A DNA stretch of 64,000 bases from Glossina fuscipes (Eukaryota > Arthropoda > Insecta > Diptera > Glossinidae): the NCBI RefSeq assembly GCF_014805625.2, contig NW_023998414.1:36847913-36911912 (forward strand), written 5' to 3'. Each line of letters begins with the position of its first letter. Within the stretch, counting starts at the first letter, position 1. Both the position numbers and the translations under genes were made by a program. The notes under the pieces are model-generated. The model was not told the DNA's origin. It saw only the letters and a list, made by a program, of their open reading frames with translations, and searched no databases. Shown piece by piece: positions 10,831 through 23,172 of this stretch.

Positions 10831-13735
10831 GTCGTTGAAGCACTTTTTAAGAAATTTTTATCACTTATTCTTGTTATTTAGAGTTATAGAGTTGCTTGGA
10901 AATTACAAGGAAGCCCTTCAGAAGGCAGCTAACAATAAAAAAACAGCTAAATTGCCAATTGAAGGACTGTCTTGTAATCTTTTTCTTTCAATTTTCTTAA
11001 TCTTTTTAAAAATTTCACACGATTTTATCGCAACCATTTAGGGTAAAAAGTGTTGAATATTCATATAAAGCATAAAATACTTGACACGATCCTGCCGGAC
11101 AAAGATTAAACTATAACTGATCGTATGCCTAACTGTAACGAGAATTTAAATACTTGAGTATATATATGTTAAAGAATATGTAAAAATAACACTGTATATT
11201 ACTGATGATGATAAGACCCCATTTATGTATGCATATATATATGCATGTATGTATGTATGGGTGCAGGGCACATGTATGTATATGTGCGTATATGCAATGA
11301 ATAGTTTTATACGTAAACGAATATACCCGCATCATCGTTATACTGCGAAATGATTGATCATTGAATGACTCTTATCACGAAACCACGCCTACGCGCATAC
11401 AATAATGCGAGAGAACATAAACGTTTTTATCATTATCCAAAAAAAAAAAAAAAAAAGAAGTAAATAAATAAAATAAAACTGAGAAAAGAAAGAAAGAAAA
11501 AAAAAACTAAAGATTACGATGGAGACCAATCTCTGTACTTTCCTTATCCTCAACATTCATTTGAAGAATAAAGTAATGTATGCGTACAACATGCATGCAT
11601 TTCATATATATATATATATATATGGCATATATATATGTACGGCATTAACAGTACCTCTCGAGTACATAATAGAAATATAATTAAAATTAGTTTCATTTAT
11701 ATTGAAATGAACAAGTTGCACTTAATGCAATCTTGATTATGAAAACAAACCATTCAATGAAAATAATACCGAGGCAATAATAAAAATTAAAAAAAAAATA
11801 AAATAAATACCAATAATTAATAGATTGTTCAAAAATTAAGACCAGTATTCGAGGATTGGAAAAAAGCGTTGGGGTAAGCGTATAGTGTTTCAGGGGGACT
11901 GCTATGAAGACGAGGAAATAAATTTAGAATAATGAATAGATTTTAAAAAGGTAAAATTAAATTGGTCTTATTTTTTGAAAATAGTAGTATGTTTGCCTCG
12001 CGAAAATCAATTCCGCATAAGTATCATACCGTACCGTTCAACGAACGAAGTAAAGTTTGTAAAACAATTAGACTTGAAATGATTTGGAAACCCAGGATAC
12101 TCCGGGCATCAATGATTTCGGAGACATGAATCAACTAAAAGACAAACTTAATATATATAAAAACTATATATAAGCAATCCTGAGAAATGACAGATGATTT
12201 GCTTACCACAGCCCATTTTAATTTATATAAAAAAATTGCTAATTGCAACGTCGTTCCGTAATTGCGATATATGCTTATAGTTTCGCGAGTCAAGACTTAA
12301 TCTAGCCGAATACATAAGGGATTTGAATTACGTAAGAGATTTTAAAGATCAAATAGGGAATTTGAAACGATAAATATATATAAATATGGTTCAAGCACGG
12401 AACAAAATGATTTAGTCCAAGTTATTGAATAGCGGATAGAAGAGTTTACATGGATGATAGGATAGGATCGCAATTATTTAACGTAAGACATATCCACAAT
12501 CGGTGCACTATTTTTTTGAGATTACGCGCGTAGAGCTCTCGAAGGATGTCAAGGTTTCGTATGAAAGCAAAGATCATATTTTCTATTTCAATAATTTTAC
12601 TAAGAAACACGACCCAAAATATTTAAGAAGAATATCGATTTGTTTACCAATTTAGGAACTTTGATCTCCAAAGCCATCACACGATCCACGTTCAAGTAAC
12701 ATTTATGAGTTCTAATAGCAAATGGTTAATTACTACGGCGTACTTCACCGGCCAAACAAACAGATTATCGAAATTTTCTTACCAGACAGACTGATGTTAT
12801 GCCCTAACACTTACCGATTGGGCAAACAGACTGCGACTTCCTCCCCATATATCATTTCCTTTCTTCACTTCGTCTTCTTTCAGGAATAGGCGATATCCTC
12901 GAAGTGATTGATCATTAAAAAAAAACAAAAAAATTAAAAAAGGACCTTGCCACTGACGCTGTAAAGATAACCAATTCATATCAAAATTTTAGAAAAACGA
13001 ACCGCATTTCTAGTTTAAGATCCAAATTTGCTGATTTACGTTGATAGAGTGCTTTCTGGAACTAATTATGGAATGAGTGCAATACCTGCTGGTTCTTTCT
13101 TGTTCTTGATTGTTTTTCTCTGTTACGTACTGTACTTTCATTAAAGCAGCGAACTTTACTGCACGTGAATAAAAAAAAAAGCAAATTTTTTTAACTTCCA
13201 TCGAAGCGAAGCAAACGTAGCTGGATTAACGCCTTAGAAAAATTACTTACAATATTATTGAAAGAATGATGTACGCCTTTTTTTTTTTTTTAAATAAAAA
13301 GCAAGATTTTAAAACGGACACAGCTGACAGTTGAATGCCCAGCGCCATATCGGTTAATATGGTTTTTCATCGAATCAAAATATCAAAAATTACACGTTGC
13401 CGATATATATAAGGTATAAGGCCGCTATATGTGTATTCTGTTATGAGAAAGCTTATATGGGGACGGGGTCCGAATGGTTGACCAAAGTGTTTCGAAATCA
13501 AAATACACTTGACGTTCGTTTGCTAGCGAAACGACTTTCATCACAAAATACAAAAAAATTGCATTAGTTTTTGTGTTTAAAAGGAGGCTCAAGAGATCCC
13601 ACCTTCCCGTATAAATGTTAATCTATTTAATAGAAGCATTGTATTATAAATCCATTGTAAGTCGTTTTGGGTGTTACATACAGCCATATAAACTCAATAG
13701 GCCCTTGCTTCAAAAGTGGCGTAAAATGATATTTC
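9500..13735. other. Long AT-rich stretch without a recognised gene
   Basis: Contents are simple repeats only: T runs near 10755-10765 and 10793-10826, (TA)n around 11607-11633, atgtatgt-type repeats near 11225-11290, and A runs near 11440-11456. Weak gacagac fragments lie near 12755-12795. Open frames here are short, with biased composition and no motif I recognise. Confidence 0.45.
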
Positions 13736-13739
13736 GAAA

Positions 13740-14540
13740 TATTTTTATACCCTTCATCCAAGGCTGAGGGGTATATTCAATTTGTCGAAACGTTTGCCAC
13801 GCCTAAGCAGAAGGTTCAGAGACCATACATGAAGTGTACATATATTCTTGATTAGCATTAAATATTGAATTGATTTAAGTATGCCTCTTACGCTGTTATT
13901 TTTATATCCATCACCGGAGAATGAGCGGTATATTCATGGAAGCTTCAGAAACCCCATAAAGTATATATATTCTTAATCATCAGCATCAAATTTTAAATCG
14001 ATTTACGCATGTCCGTCTGTCCATCTGTCCATCTGCCCGCCTACGTAATGTCTATTGTAAACATTCTGCCGGCCGCAAAAAAATATATCGGTTATGGAAT
14101 TCGAATTTTGGCAGAACCATTGGAAGTTCTTTTTGAAATTGGACTAAATCGGTCCATGAACACGCCTGCATTACCATGTAAAGAAAGGAATAAGAAAGTA
14201 CTCATATTATATTAATCATAAACTACCACAGATAAATCTACAAAATTATGAACACGTATTCTATAGGTGATGCTATAGTACCTGTACAAATATAGGAAAC
14301 ATTGGCCACGTTTACCCAATACTATAGTGTATCAAAATTTAATGTTTTTTTTTTTTCCATGCCTTCATAATGCACAGACGCAAACTTCAAAAACCCAACA
14401 ATGTATACAAATTCTTGACCAGTTTCAAATTCAAGGTCCACCTAAGCATGTCGGTTTGTTCTTTCGCCTGCTCAACTGCTTAGTATCTTTGGTACACATT
14501 CTCCCACCTCCTAGACTACGGAATATACAAATTAATATTT
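13740..14540 (-). mobile_element. Nested/tandem mini-me-like tails, tail-first
   Basis: Three related modules lie head to tail. The first (about 13745-13895) has 'tatacccttcatccaagg', 'cgaaacgtttgcca' and 'tatattcttgattagcatt'. The second (about 13899-14060) has 'gaagcttcagaaacccc', 'agtatatatattcttaatca', and a good (GTCY)n tract with 'tgtccgtctgtccatctgtc'. Next is the internal block near 14255-14295 ('tctataggtgatgctatagt'). The third (about 14345-14500) is a more diverged repeat of the same order. This arrangement is best explained by insertion of one copy into another or by unequal exchange. No functional protein is encoded. Confidence 0.6.
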
Positions 14541-15690
14541 TTTCTTTTTTTTTTTTGAATCTTTTACAGGATAACGATGACGGCTATAAAATATTCGATC
14601 GTAACCGAGTTTAATTTTCTTACTGATTACGTATTCCTTTTCTATCATTCTCTTCATCAAATGTGTAATGAATACACATTTGTACATTTGGAAGAAAGCT
14701 AGAGAACACTGATATCCCGTTCTTCTCAAATTAAATATTTTCTTAAACATAAGGTTGACAATAGATTGGAAAATAAAAAATTCATCAATAAATAAGTTCA
14801 TCATTATGACTTTAATACACGCTCCTCATCAGTCGATAAAAGATTCGTTTCGTCTTTAATAATTCATTTTATAAAACGTACTTAACGCAGTCATTTGTTC
14901 TCAAGTTCTGGATAAAGATTACCTTGGCATTGTGATATATGATGTATGATTGATTGTACGATATAAATTTCAATTGTTTACAAGTTGACTCGTTTAGTGT
15001 ACATTAAAGTAGAAGGTAACGGCATTGCATGCTACTTTGTTTGAAGTTGGTAAACAAACGCAGCTCAAGCTACGGATATGGAACGAAAATGCAATGAATT
15101 ATGGAACGCTTAGAATGAAATGTTTTGTAAATTTTAATGCAAACAATTTTAATTTTGGGGACGATGACCCCTTTTGGAGTTTCATTTGATAGGATTGTGA
15201 AAGAAATCATCCGCTAAAAACTACGAAAGCCTGAAGCTCAAGTAATCATGTTAACGGAGTAGACGTTTGAGGAGAAAGTCGAAAACTTGACATACCATAA
15301 AAATAATTGAAATTTGGCGGGGAATTGGTCCCGATTACGGTTCCAAATCGACACAGTTTTGCATTTGACGCATCAGCAGTCCACTAAAGTCGAATAGTCA
15401 CTATTTTGCCGCGAAACGGCCGCGAAAAATTGCGCTGCGAAAATGAATATCTTGTCTTATTTTAAATGAATTTGAGTCTGAGAACTTTTTTTTTATATCT
15501 AATATCTTAGTTATGGCTTGTATTAATTATGATAAGATTTGATTAAGTTAAGTGTGCTAAAGTGTGTTCAGGCAAAGGACTTTGTGTTCGCATTGAATCA
15601 TTTGCTATTGATTTGCTGAATACTGGTAGAAGAAGAAAAACTTTAATATATGCAATAACCAGAATGACTTGATAGAGACTCAACTTTTAT
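14540..15690. other. Stretch without a recognised gene
   Basis: Nothing recognisable on either strand. There is a small GC-richer patch near 15400-15440 (ccgcgaaacggccgcg), a T run near 15487-15494, and no conserved reading frame. Confidence 0.45.
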
Positions 15691-15696
15691 TATTAA

Positions 15697-16385
15697 CAAC
15701 TAAGAAAGTTGCATTCGGTCGTGAACGAATCGTTTATAACCATCATCGTTATCCTAAAAAAAAAAAAAAATTAAATAATTAAATTTTCATTTTGTTTTTT
15801 CCTATTTTCAAAATAAAAACTTATGCCGCCTAGGCGTGTGAGTGCCGTAGACGTGTCCTTCGATCACTTCGAAATTCTTTTGCAAATTTATAGGCGATAC
15901 CTACTACATAGTTGAGCAGAAGGAAATCGGGCTTTCGAAGCTTGCTAGCACGCGCTATAAAGGTATTGAAAAAGAAATTTTGAATTTTTAATACACAATA
16001 ACATTGGGCAGGCGTGATCCATTTTTTGCCGTTTTTGTACAGGTACTACACCATTGTCTACAGAACATGCGTACTTAGTTTTGTGCATTTATCTGCTATA
16101 GTTTATGAGTAATGAGTAAAAAGAAAAATATTTTTTATTCCTTCTGACCATTTTCGGCATATCCATCCACCGATTTGATCCAATATCAATAGGAACTTGC
16201 AAAGCAAAAACGTCCAATGTTGCTGGCAAATTTAATATTGATAGCATCATTTTTACGTCCAGGAGAATATTTATGCAGACGGACAGACAGTTATACTTAA
16301 GAATTTAGATTTTGATGCTGATGATCAGAGGGGTGTAGGATCTCGGAAGCTTCCCTGCTTTTTGTTTATATTTGCAACATAATTG
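15697..16385 (+). mobile_element. Mini-me-like element, head-first
   Basis: The palindromic head attcggtcgtgaacgaat lies at 15713-15730, followed by 'tttataaccatcatcg'. Internal blocks are 'taggcgtgtgagtgccgtag', 'tgtacaggtactacaccatt' and 'ttatctgctatagtttatga'. The tail has 'gacggacagacag' near 16275-16290, 'gatgctgatgatcag' and 'ctcggaagcttccc'. Block order agrees with the copies at 8.3 and 57.5 kb. It lacks the long (TA)n tract of the 8.3-kb copy. Confidence 0.65.
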
Positions 16386-17109
16386 CAAGTTATATCTACA
16401 TAAATGACACGCTTCTTATTAGATCATTAGGTGGTGTCTAGGCGACACAGTCTGTTGACTTCGTTATGTTCTCTTCCTTCGGATTGTTCTCTTACATGGA
16501 CACATTAGGTAGCTGAACCGTAATGTGTTGTAATTAGTTCTTGAACGGTTCGAAAAACTTCCTTGCACGTTAACTTATTGATCAAGCTTCATGGATCCTG
16601 AGCGGAAAAAATTTTAAAGATTACCATATAAACTGACTGCCATAGTAGCGAATATCGATGTTAGAAGTTTACAGCAGCTGGCAGAAATTTAGGAATGCTC
16701 TTTCGCGTCGCATGGATTTCGAAGCAAATGTTCCTAATGTTTGTAGAAAATGTGGAAATATCTTAAAAGTAATTTTAAAGCATCATTGAACGATCAATTC
16801 GAAGTGCTACGCAACAATTAAATACAATAAGCAACGCATATATATAAAAGTTATGCTATTTCAATATTTTTCGAAATAACAAACGAATTACGTGTAACAT
16901 TTAATAATTAGTTTTCAAACTGAATGAACAAACTGAATGAACAAATGCGAATTGGTTAAAGTATGCAAAACATGCAAAAAGTTGTTTAAAAAAAAGAGTA
17001 AAATTGTCAAATAATATAACATATTTTTATGAAATTTACCGCCAAAACGGAAGACGGACAAACCTAATAAAAATCATCATAGAATTTAAAGTTAATAATG
17101 TATGTAAAT

Positions 17110-17363
17110 TAATTGAAACTAATTTGGCTGAGTGGTCGAGGGCAAGGAAACTCGACTAGCAAATCACAATGGTCGTAGGTTCGAATCTCAACTACGGTAG
17201 AGTTTTTTTTTTTTAATAAAAACCGATAGCCTTCGAATGCGCTAGTGCTTTAAGAGAGGGATTAGTAGTTTAGCCTTAGAATTTACTTCTCAGGCGAAAT
17301 TAATAATAAATAATAATAATAATAATAATAATAATGATAAGAATTAATAATAATTGAAACTAA
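17110..17363 (+). mobile_element. tRNA(Ser)-like SINE flanked by a 13-bp target-site duplication
   Basis: A 228-bp insertion (17123-17350) is bounded by perfect direct repeats TAATTGAAACTAA at 17110-17122 and 17351-17363. Its head begins one base beyond the left repeat and carries a Pol III A-box-like TGGCTGAGTGG (17125-17135) and a B box GGTTCGAATCT (17178-17188). The A-to-B spacing (53 nt) and the 'GACTAGCAAATC' middle resemble a class II (serine) tRNA. The T stem is mismatched, so it is not a functional tRNA. A T12 run (17203-17214) follows the head. An unrelated body (about 17215-17298) leads into an (AAT)n tail (about 17300-17350). Head, body, short-repeat tail and duplication together are the structure of a retroposed tRNA-derived SINE. 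No second copy was noticed in the window. A tRNA retropseudogene is the main alternative. Confidence 0.8.
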
Positions 17364-17550
17364 GAATGATGCTTATGGAATAATAAATATACCCTTCAAC
17401 ACGATGATGGATACGCAAATATTTAATTAAATCGATATCCACTTTGAGACGAACGAATAGCATTTCAAAGCAAAATACCATTCAAAACGAAAGCACGTTT
17501 TATTATTTGTTTTCATTTTACCACATTTTGCATCATGATTTCCTTTCCTT

Positions 17551-17650
17551 NNNNNNNNNNNNNNNNNNNNNNNNNNNNNNNNNNNNNNNNNNNNNNNNNN
17601 NNNNNNNNNNNNNNNNNNNNNNNNNNNNNNNNNNNNNNNNNNNNNNNNNN
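17551..17650. other. Assembly gap (100 N)
   Basis: One hundred undetermined bases. The round number suggests a gap of unknown true size. Open frames spanning it are artefacts. Confidence 0.99.
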
Positions 17651-18295
17651 AAACAAACAAAAACAAACTTTTTTACTGGGTCACGTGCAAATGTACCGAT
17701 GAATATATATTTGTGTGCATGTATTTGTGTATAAACATTTACAATTGTATACGTAGTACGTACATAGTATATATATATAAGTAAAAGATAATGTGTTCTA
17801 TATAAACTTCATAGTAAATACATACATATATACATAGATAAATAAATAGATAGATAGATACATACACAAGCATTCATGTACCTTTTTGCTTATATTGCAG
17901 GATTTGGGAAGAGAAATGAATAAAAGTCTGGTAGATGCGTACTATATAAGAATGCATAAACGGAACGAGACCGATATCGTAATCATAGTGTAACGCGACA
18001 AAAACATTACATAGTACGCATATTTGTGCATTCAATGTATATAAAAAACAATTTATTATGTTATGTGTATACACAACAGAATGAAAAACATACGTACTTG
18101 CATGCATACACCGCCATATATGTACGTGCTAACAGCTATGTCTATACACATTTGTACACGTTAAATATATGTATAATGTATATGCATAAACAATATTATA
18201 GACCAGTACTCATACGCACCGTTATACGCTTGAATTGAATTTTTTATTTCATATTCTTTTTCTCATTATTAATTTTTAATTTCTTTAATTAATTT

Positions 18296-18298
<3 letters not shown>

Positions 18299-18344
<46 letters not shown>

Positions 18345-18375
18345 ATACACACACACATACATACATACATACATG
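18299..18375. repeat. (CA)n-(CATA)n microsatellite
   Basis: About 19 uninterrupted CA units pass into mixed acacat and then atac/cata repeats. It lies in a gene-free AT-rich stretch (17.4-19.0 kb) rich in atgtatgt-type sequence. Confidence 0.95.
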
Positions 18376-19063
18376 CACATACGCAATACTAGTAAATATA
18401 TATATATATAAATATTAATGAAGAAGCAAATTAATTCATTTAATTGATTAATTTCACTAATTTTAATTATTGTATTTTAACCTTTTAAAACTATTTGCAC
18501 GATTTTTCTTTTTTTTTTCACTCAACGAAACGTTTAGCAAAAAAATGTGAGTTTGTTTATAAAAAAATGTTGTCGTCCTTTTGTTATGCTCTGTCGGTTC
18601 GTTGTGATACAACTTAGCATTCGCGTTACGTGAAATCAAAACATTTTCCTTTTTGCCTCTTTCGCCCCGTGCTTGCCATCAATACCAACACGACCAACTA
18701 ATAAAAACCGTATATTCATATGATGGATGGATGGATGGATGTATTCTTATCGAAGAGTATGTTTTCTAAATATTGGTCATACACGAGGTCATTTCACGTA
18801 TTCTTTAAGGCGCATGTGCGAGTATATAAAGTTGTTATCCTTTCTTTTTTTATTTTTTTTTATTTTTTTTATATTTTTTTTTTTGTTAATCATTACCATA
18901 TTTTTCATATTTCCTTTTCACTATAGCTTTAGTGTGTTTTTGAGTCGAATGCGATTCTTCGACAAAAGATGCAGATTAAATGATTTCCCAACAATTTCGA
19001 CCACCCATCAACGAAGAAATGGGGGATAAGGGAAAAGGCCAATGAAATCAATATATGAAGGGG

Positions 19064-19070
<7 letters not shown>

Positions 19071-19136
<66 letters not shown>

Positions 19137-19166
19137 TAGTTTCCAATACCAATTACATCGCACGCC

Positions 19167-19241
<75 letters not shown>

Positions 19242-19253
19242 CTCTTTCTCTCT
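19071..19253. repeat. Inverted microsatellite pair (GA)n ... (TC)n
   Basis: A GA tract of about 67 bp (19071-19137, one interruption) is followed after about 32 bp of unique sequence by a TC tract of about 84 bp (19170-19253, several TTTC variants). The two arms are complementary in the inverted orientation, giving a potential long hairpin. Long open frames of Arg-Glu or Ser-Leu repeats through this block are artefacts. Confidence 0.95.
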
Positions 19254-21280
19254 ATTTACGTTATAGTGTGGCGATGATGGTGATGAGATACGTGTGTTCA
19301 TATAGCATCAACGTGTTAAAACATAATCTTTCTTTGTTTTGAAATCAAAATAATTGGACAGTTTTATGGATTTGTTTCCTTTTCTTGTGTTAGTGTACCT
19401 ACATATATACACATAACTATGCTCGTATTAGACATAACCACATTCAAGGTTAAACCTTTAATTATATATTGCCACGAAGGGCAAGTGATATGTCTGTAAT
19501 TGTACTTAAATGAATATGTATTCCGTAGGATTTGCGAAAACTGCGACAAATAATCGACCGAAAAAACAAAAACAAACAAAAAACAAACAAAAAAGAAACT
19601 CTTTTTGCAGTTCACGGCCAACTCGAGATCCATTTTGCTAAACTGCTTGGTTTCTTTAAACTCATTAAATTGACTTATCTTTCAATTGATGAATATCGCT
19701 TGACTATACCTTTTTTTAATTTCTGTATGTTCTTTAACCACGATAAACTTTCCCCGATTTGTGGAAATTGTTTGTTGTTACAATTTAAGCCGCTTCGTAC
19801 ACATCAAAGAATTGTCCAGTCCGTGAAACTGCAAAACCTATGCGCAATTACACGCCGAAACACCGATTTCACTAAGCTCTAGCTAAGTCTCTTTCTTCTC
19901 ACGGTTACAGCTAGGCATAGACATTCATAATGATCCGTTTGGTGGGAAAATACAAAAAAAATGATGAAACAAAAGAAAAAACAAAAGACAGGATAATTCC
20001 AAGTCCGCACATATTTAATATACCCTTTTGTCGCAGTTGATGCACGGGACCATCCCCTCGTATCTCGAAAAAGCCTACACTTAAAAATAAGGTCCACTTT
20101 TTCATATTAGCGATTTTATATATATATATATATATATATTTTCATTTTATTTTAGACTACATATGTCCGTTTCTCATACTCTTCCTTTTATATATACGTT
20201 AGCGTTCACCTAAAGAGTAAGCCTTAATATGGCAACAAGGTGTAATTTTTCATATTTTATGATAAACAGTATTCTGCGAAAAGCTGTAGGGCGCTTGATC
20301 GCCCGGTCTTGATCGATTTCGATTATAGATAGAAGAAGAAGAAGAAAAACAACAAGTAAAAGTGGTATAGCAACGATCGCGAGTCACAATTAAGTACCCT
20401 ATACCACTTTGCTTAATACAGTTACTTACGTAAGGAATTTCTTGAAATAATGGCAAGTGATTGAAAAAAATTGTCCGCGATCTGACCCATTACCAATACA
20501 GTTCGTATTTCATTCGTTCATCAAAATATCTCAAAAATTACGAGCCGTGAGTTGAAAGCAGAAAAAAAATTTTGGACAGACAGACACATAAGCTTAAATC
20601 GAATCGAAATGTAATTTTCAATAATAAAAGACGAGTCTATCTGAAGTTTTTATGCCTTTTGACCCTTCTGTTACATACGATGTAGGGTATAACGGAAAAA
20701 TTTATATTATGTGTCTTGTTTCTTATCTTCTTTTATTTCATATATAATGTATGTCAGTAATCTCGAATTAGATTTCATAAGCCATCTAAAGATTTTGCTA
20801 ATTCCTCTTTAAGCATGAAGAGAAAAATATTTACTTATATTGTCTATTAATGAGGAGAAACCATGTTAATGAAAGCGCAATAAGAAAAATCGATAATTGA
20901 GCAATAAATTTAGTTAAAAGCTCGCTTAAGTGTAGAGTGCTTATTTTTAAATTTACATTTTATGTATATATTTTTTTAATTAAGTCAAAAAAAAGTCAAA
21001 CAGCCTTAATTGCATCATCTACATAACTGTTCATAATTGTAATGAAATGTTTGCTCAATACGAACATTATTAGAAAACAATTATTTCGATGAAAATTATC
21101 GTTCTTCGCTTAATCAAAAATTAACAGTTATTGTTACATAAAAAGACCAGTACCAACAGAAATTACTAAAAATTAAATGTTGCTATCGTGTAAACGGTTA
21201 ATCTTTCTAATAACATTTATATCCCATCCCCTTATGAAATTGAAGCTGTGAAAAATATTATTTTATATCGCTTCTTACCG

Positions 21281-21312
<32 letters not shown>

Positions 21313-22202
21313 AAAATTGGCAAATTTTTTCAAATTAAAAGTACAAATTAGTTCGGCTCGGTTAGGTAAGAGAAATTGTAATTAAAAGGACTGTAGTTTA
21401 AATTAGTAGCAAAGTTTATTTGCTCTGAGTAGTACAAAGGATAGCGCGGCTAAATCCTTACGAGTGATGAGCAGTGGAGTTGCTACAACAACGAAAGCCT
21501 AAAGAAGCATGGCAGAGTCAATAGTCCCATTTGAGGGGGGCATGAGCTGGTGAGGATGATATCTTAAAAAGTGAAAGTGCACGTAAGGCATACGACATCC
21601 GACAATTGATGTCATTTAAGCCAAAAGGTAGTCGCAATATACCAAAAGTCATAAATATCGCGAGCTTTTAATATGAAGGATTTCCACTTCGTATAGCAAA
21701 GCTTGCTCAATAAATGTTTACAGCTTCAATTTAGTATACTTTACTCGAAATTTAAAAAAAACAATTCTTTAACTTATGTGCACGAATCGACCTTACATGG
21801 GCGAAGTTGTTGTGTATGAGCAAAATATCTTTAAAAAAAAACCTCAAGGCAGAAGAATTTTTCAATATTATTGCGAGATTAAATCAAAACTTTATTTACC
21901 AAATTTATTCTATCCCGCATTAAATATATGAAGTTGTCTGAAAAAAAGTATCACTAATCAAATGAAAATATTGTCAAATAAAAGTATTTCAAGAATTTAT
22001 TTTACCATAAACTTGCTATTATGTAAGATATCGAGAGAAAAGCAAGGGGAATATCAGTATACAGTTAATCCGAAAATGATAATAATCATCGTGATTTTTC
22101 TATTTGTGAACAGCACAATATCTTATTATAAATATTAGATACTAAGAGTTAGACGTTATTACTACACTGTAGCTTTTTTTATGTGAATAATTATATGGGA
22201 GG

Positions 22203-22238
<36 letters not shown>

Positions 22239-22300
22239 CATGCAATCCAAATTTTTCACATCCATATTTAACAAAACATTTATTTTTCGTAGATTTTGTC
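19254..22300. other. AT-rich stretch without a recognised gene
   Basis: A 116-codon plus-strand open frame (19532-19882) is the longest without a simple repeat, but matches no family I know. There is a TA tract near 20119-20139, a gacagacagac fragment near 20575-20590 followed by 'aagcttaaatcgaatcg', a TA tract near 21282-21306, and an A28 run near 22208-22235. Nothing else is supportable. Confidence 0.4.
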
Positions 22301-22500
22301 CAAACAGTTCTTTGTATGGACAGTGGTCATAAAAATGGCGCGATCCTATCCATTTTCTATAGCGTTCAACGTTGAGCTTAAACATGAAAACTGCAATCTG
22401 TATATTGTTGAATACAAAAATTCATTGCAATACATAAGACAGACGGACAGACATGTCTAAATCGATTCAGAAAATCATGCTAAATCATTTCATATACATA
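22300..22500 (+). mobile_element. Mini-me-like tail fragment
   Basis: The block 'cataagacagacggacagac' followed by 'atgtctaaatcgattcag' near 22435-22475 matches the tail of the head-first copies. The left part ('gtggtcataaaaatggcgcg') also recalls that family. There is no head palindrome, so it is 5' truncated. Confidence 0.5.
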
Positions 22501-22742
22501 AATGACACATCGGTGGGATAATACAAAATTTATTTATATATTTATAGGCAGTTTAAATATCACGAACATTTTCTAAAGAAAAGTTCGATAATAAACTTTC
22601 AAAGGAATTTTAAAGGAATTAAAGAAAAATGCTTCTCATCAGGATCCAGAAGAAAAGAACTTTCAAGATTCTGTCTTGTGCTTACCTTGTGTGCAATAAG
22701 CAAAGAACATGAAAAAAAATGAAAAAAATTTAAATTTAATCA

Positions 22743-23172
22743 CTTTGAACTATGTGAGGGCGTGACAGGTTTGACCAAATTTCAATAACAACCTATGGAC
22801 AAGAATTTCCAATCTTTCTGTCAAATTTTAAGCCGCTTCCGGCAGTTTTGCGACTAACGGAGTGTTTACCGCAGAGATTACACAAACAGACAGACGGACA
22901 GACAGACAGATATTAAATCGCCTTAAAATTTGATTGTAATCAAGAATATCATTACTTTATGCGGTATCTAAGATTTCCTTCGACCAGCAGGATGTTCGCC
23001 ATAGACATTACACAGACAAACGAATAGACAGACATGCTTACATCGATATAGAATTTGATTCTTATCAAGAGTATATATATGTTCTCGGGTTCTTGAAGCT
23101 TCCATCTGGGTGTTGCAAATGTTTTGACAAAATGAATATATAGCTCATCCTTAGGCGATAGGTATAATAAAA
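22743..23172 (+). mobile_element. Two tandem mini-me-like tails
   Basis: Two (RGAC)n blocks lie about 145 bp apart: 'cagacagacggacagacaga' near 22888-22908 and 'cgaatagacagacatgctta' near 23022-23042. Each is followed by an 'aatcgcc/catcgat..aatttgatt..tatcaag' block. The second continues into 'agtatatatatg', 'cttgaagcttccatctggg', 'gttgcaaatgttttgacaaa' and a cttaggcgataggtataat end. The 76-codon minus-strand frame here is inside the repeat. Confidence 0.6.

Noticed and set aside
17123..17202. Functional tRNA-Ser gene
   Set aside because: The A and B boxes look right, but the T stem is mismatched and no acceptor stem pairs. The flanking 13-bp duplication and tail show a retroposed element.
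17427..17734. Frames spanning the 100-N gap
   Set aside because: They exist only because N codons are not read as stops.
19008..19342. Open frames of about 100 codons rich in Arg-Glu or Ser-Leu
   Set aside because: They are translations of the (GA)n/(TC)n microsatellites, open on both strands.
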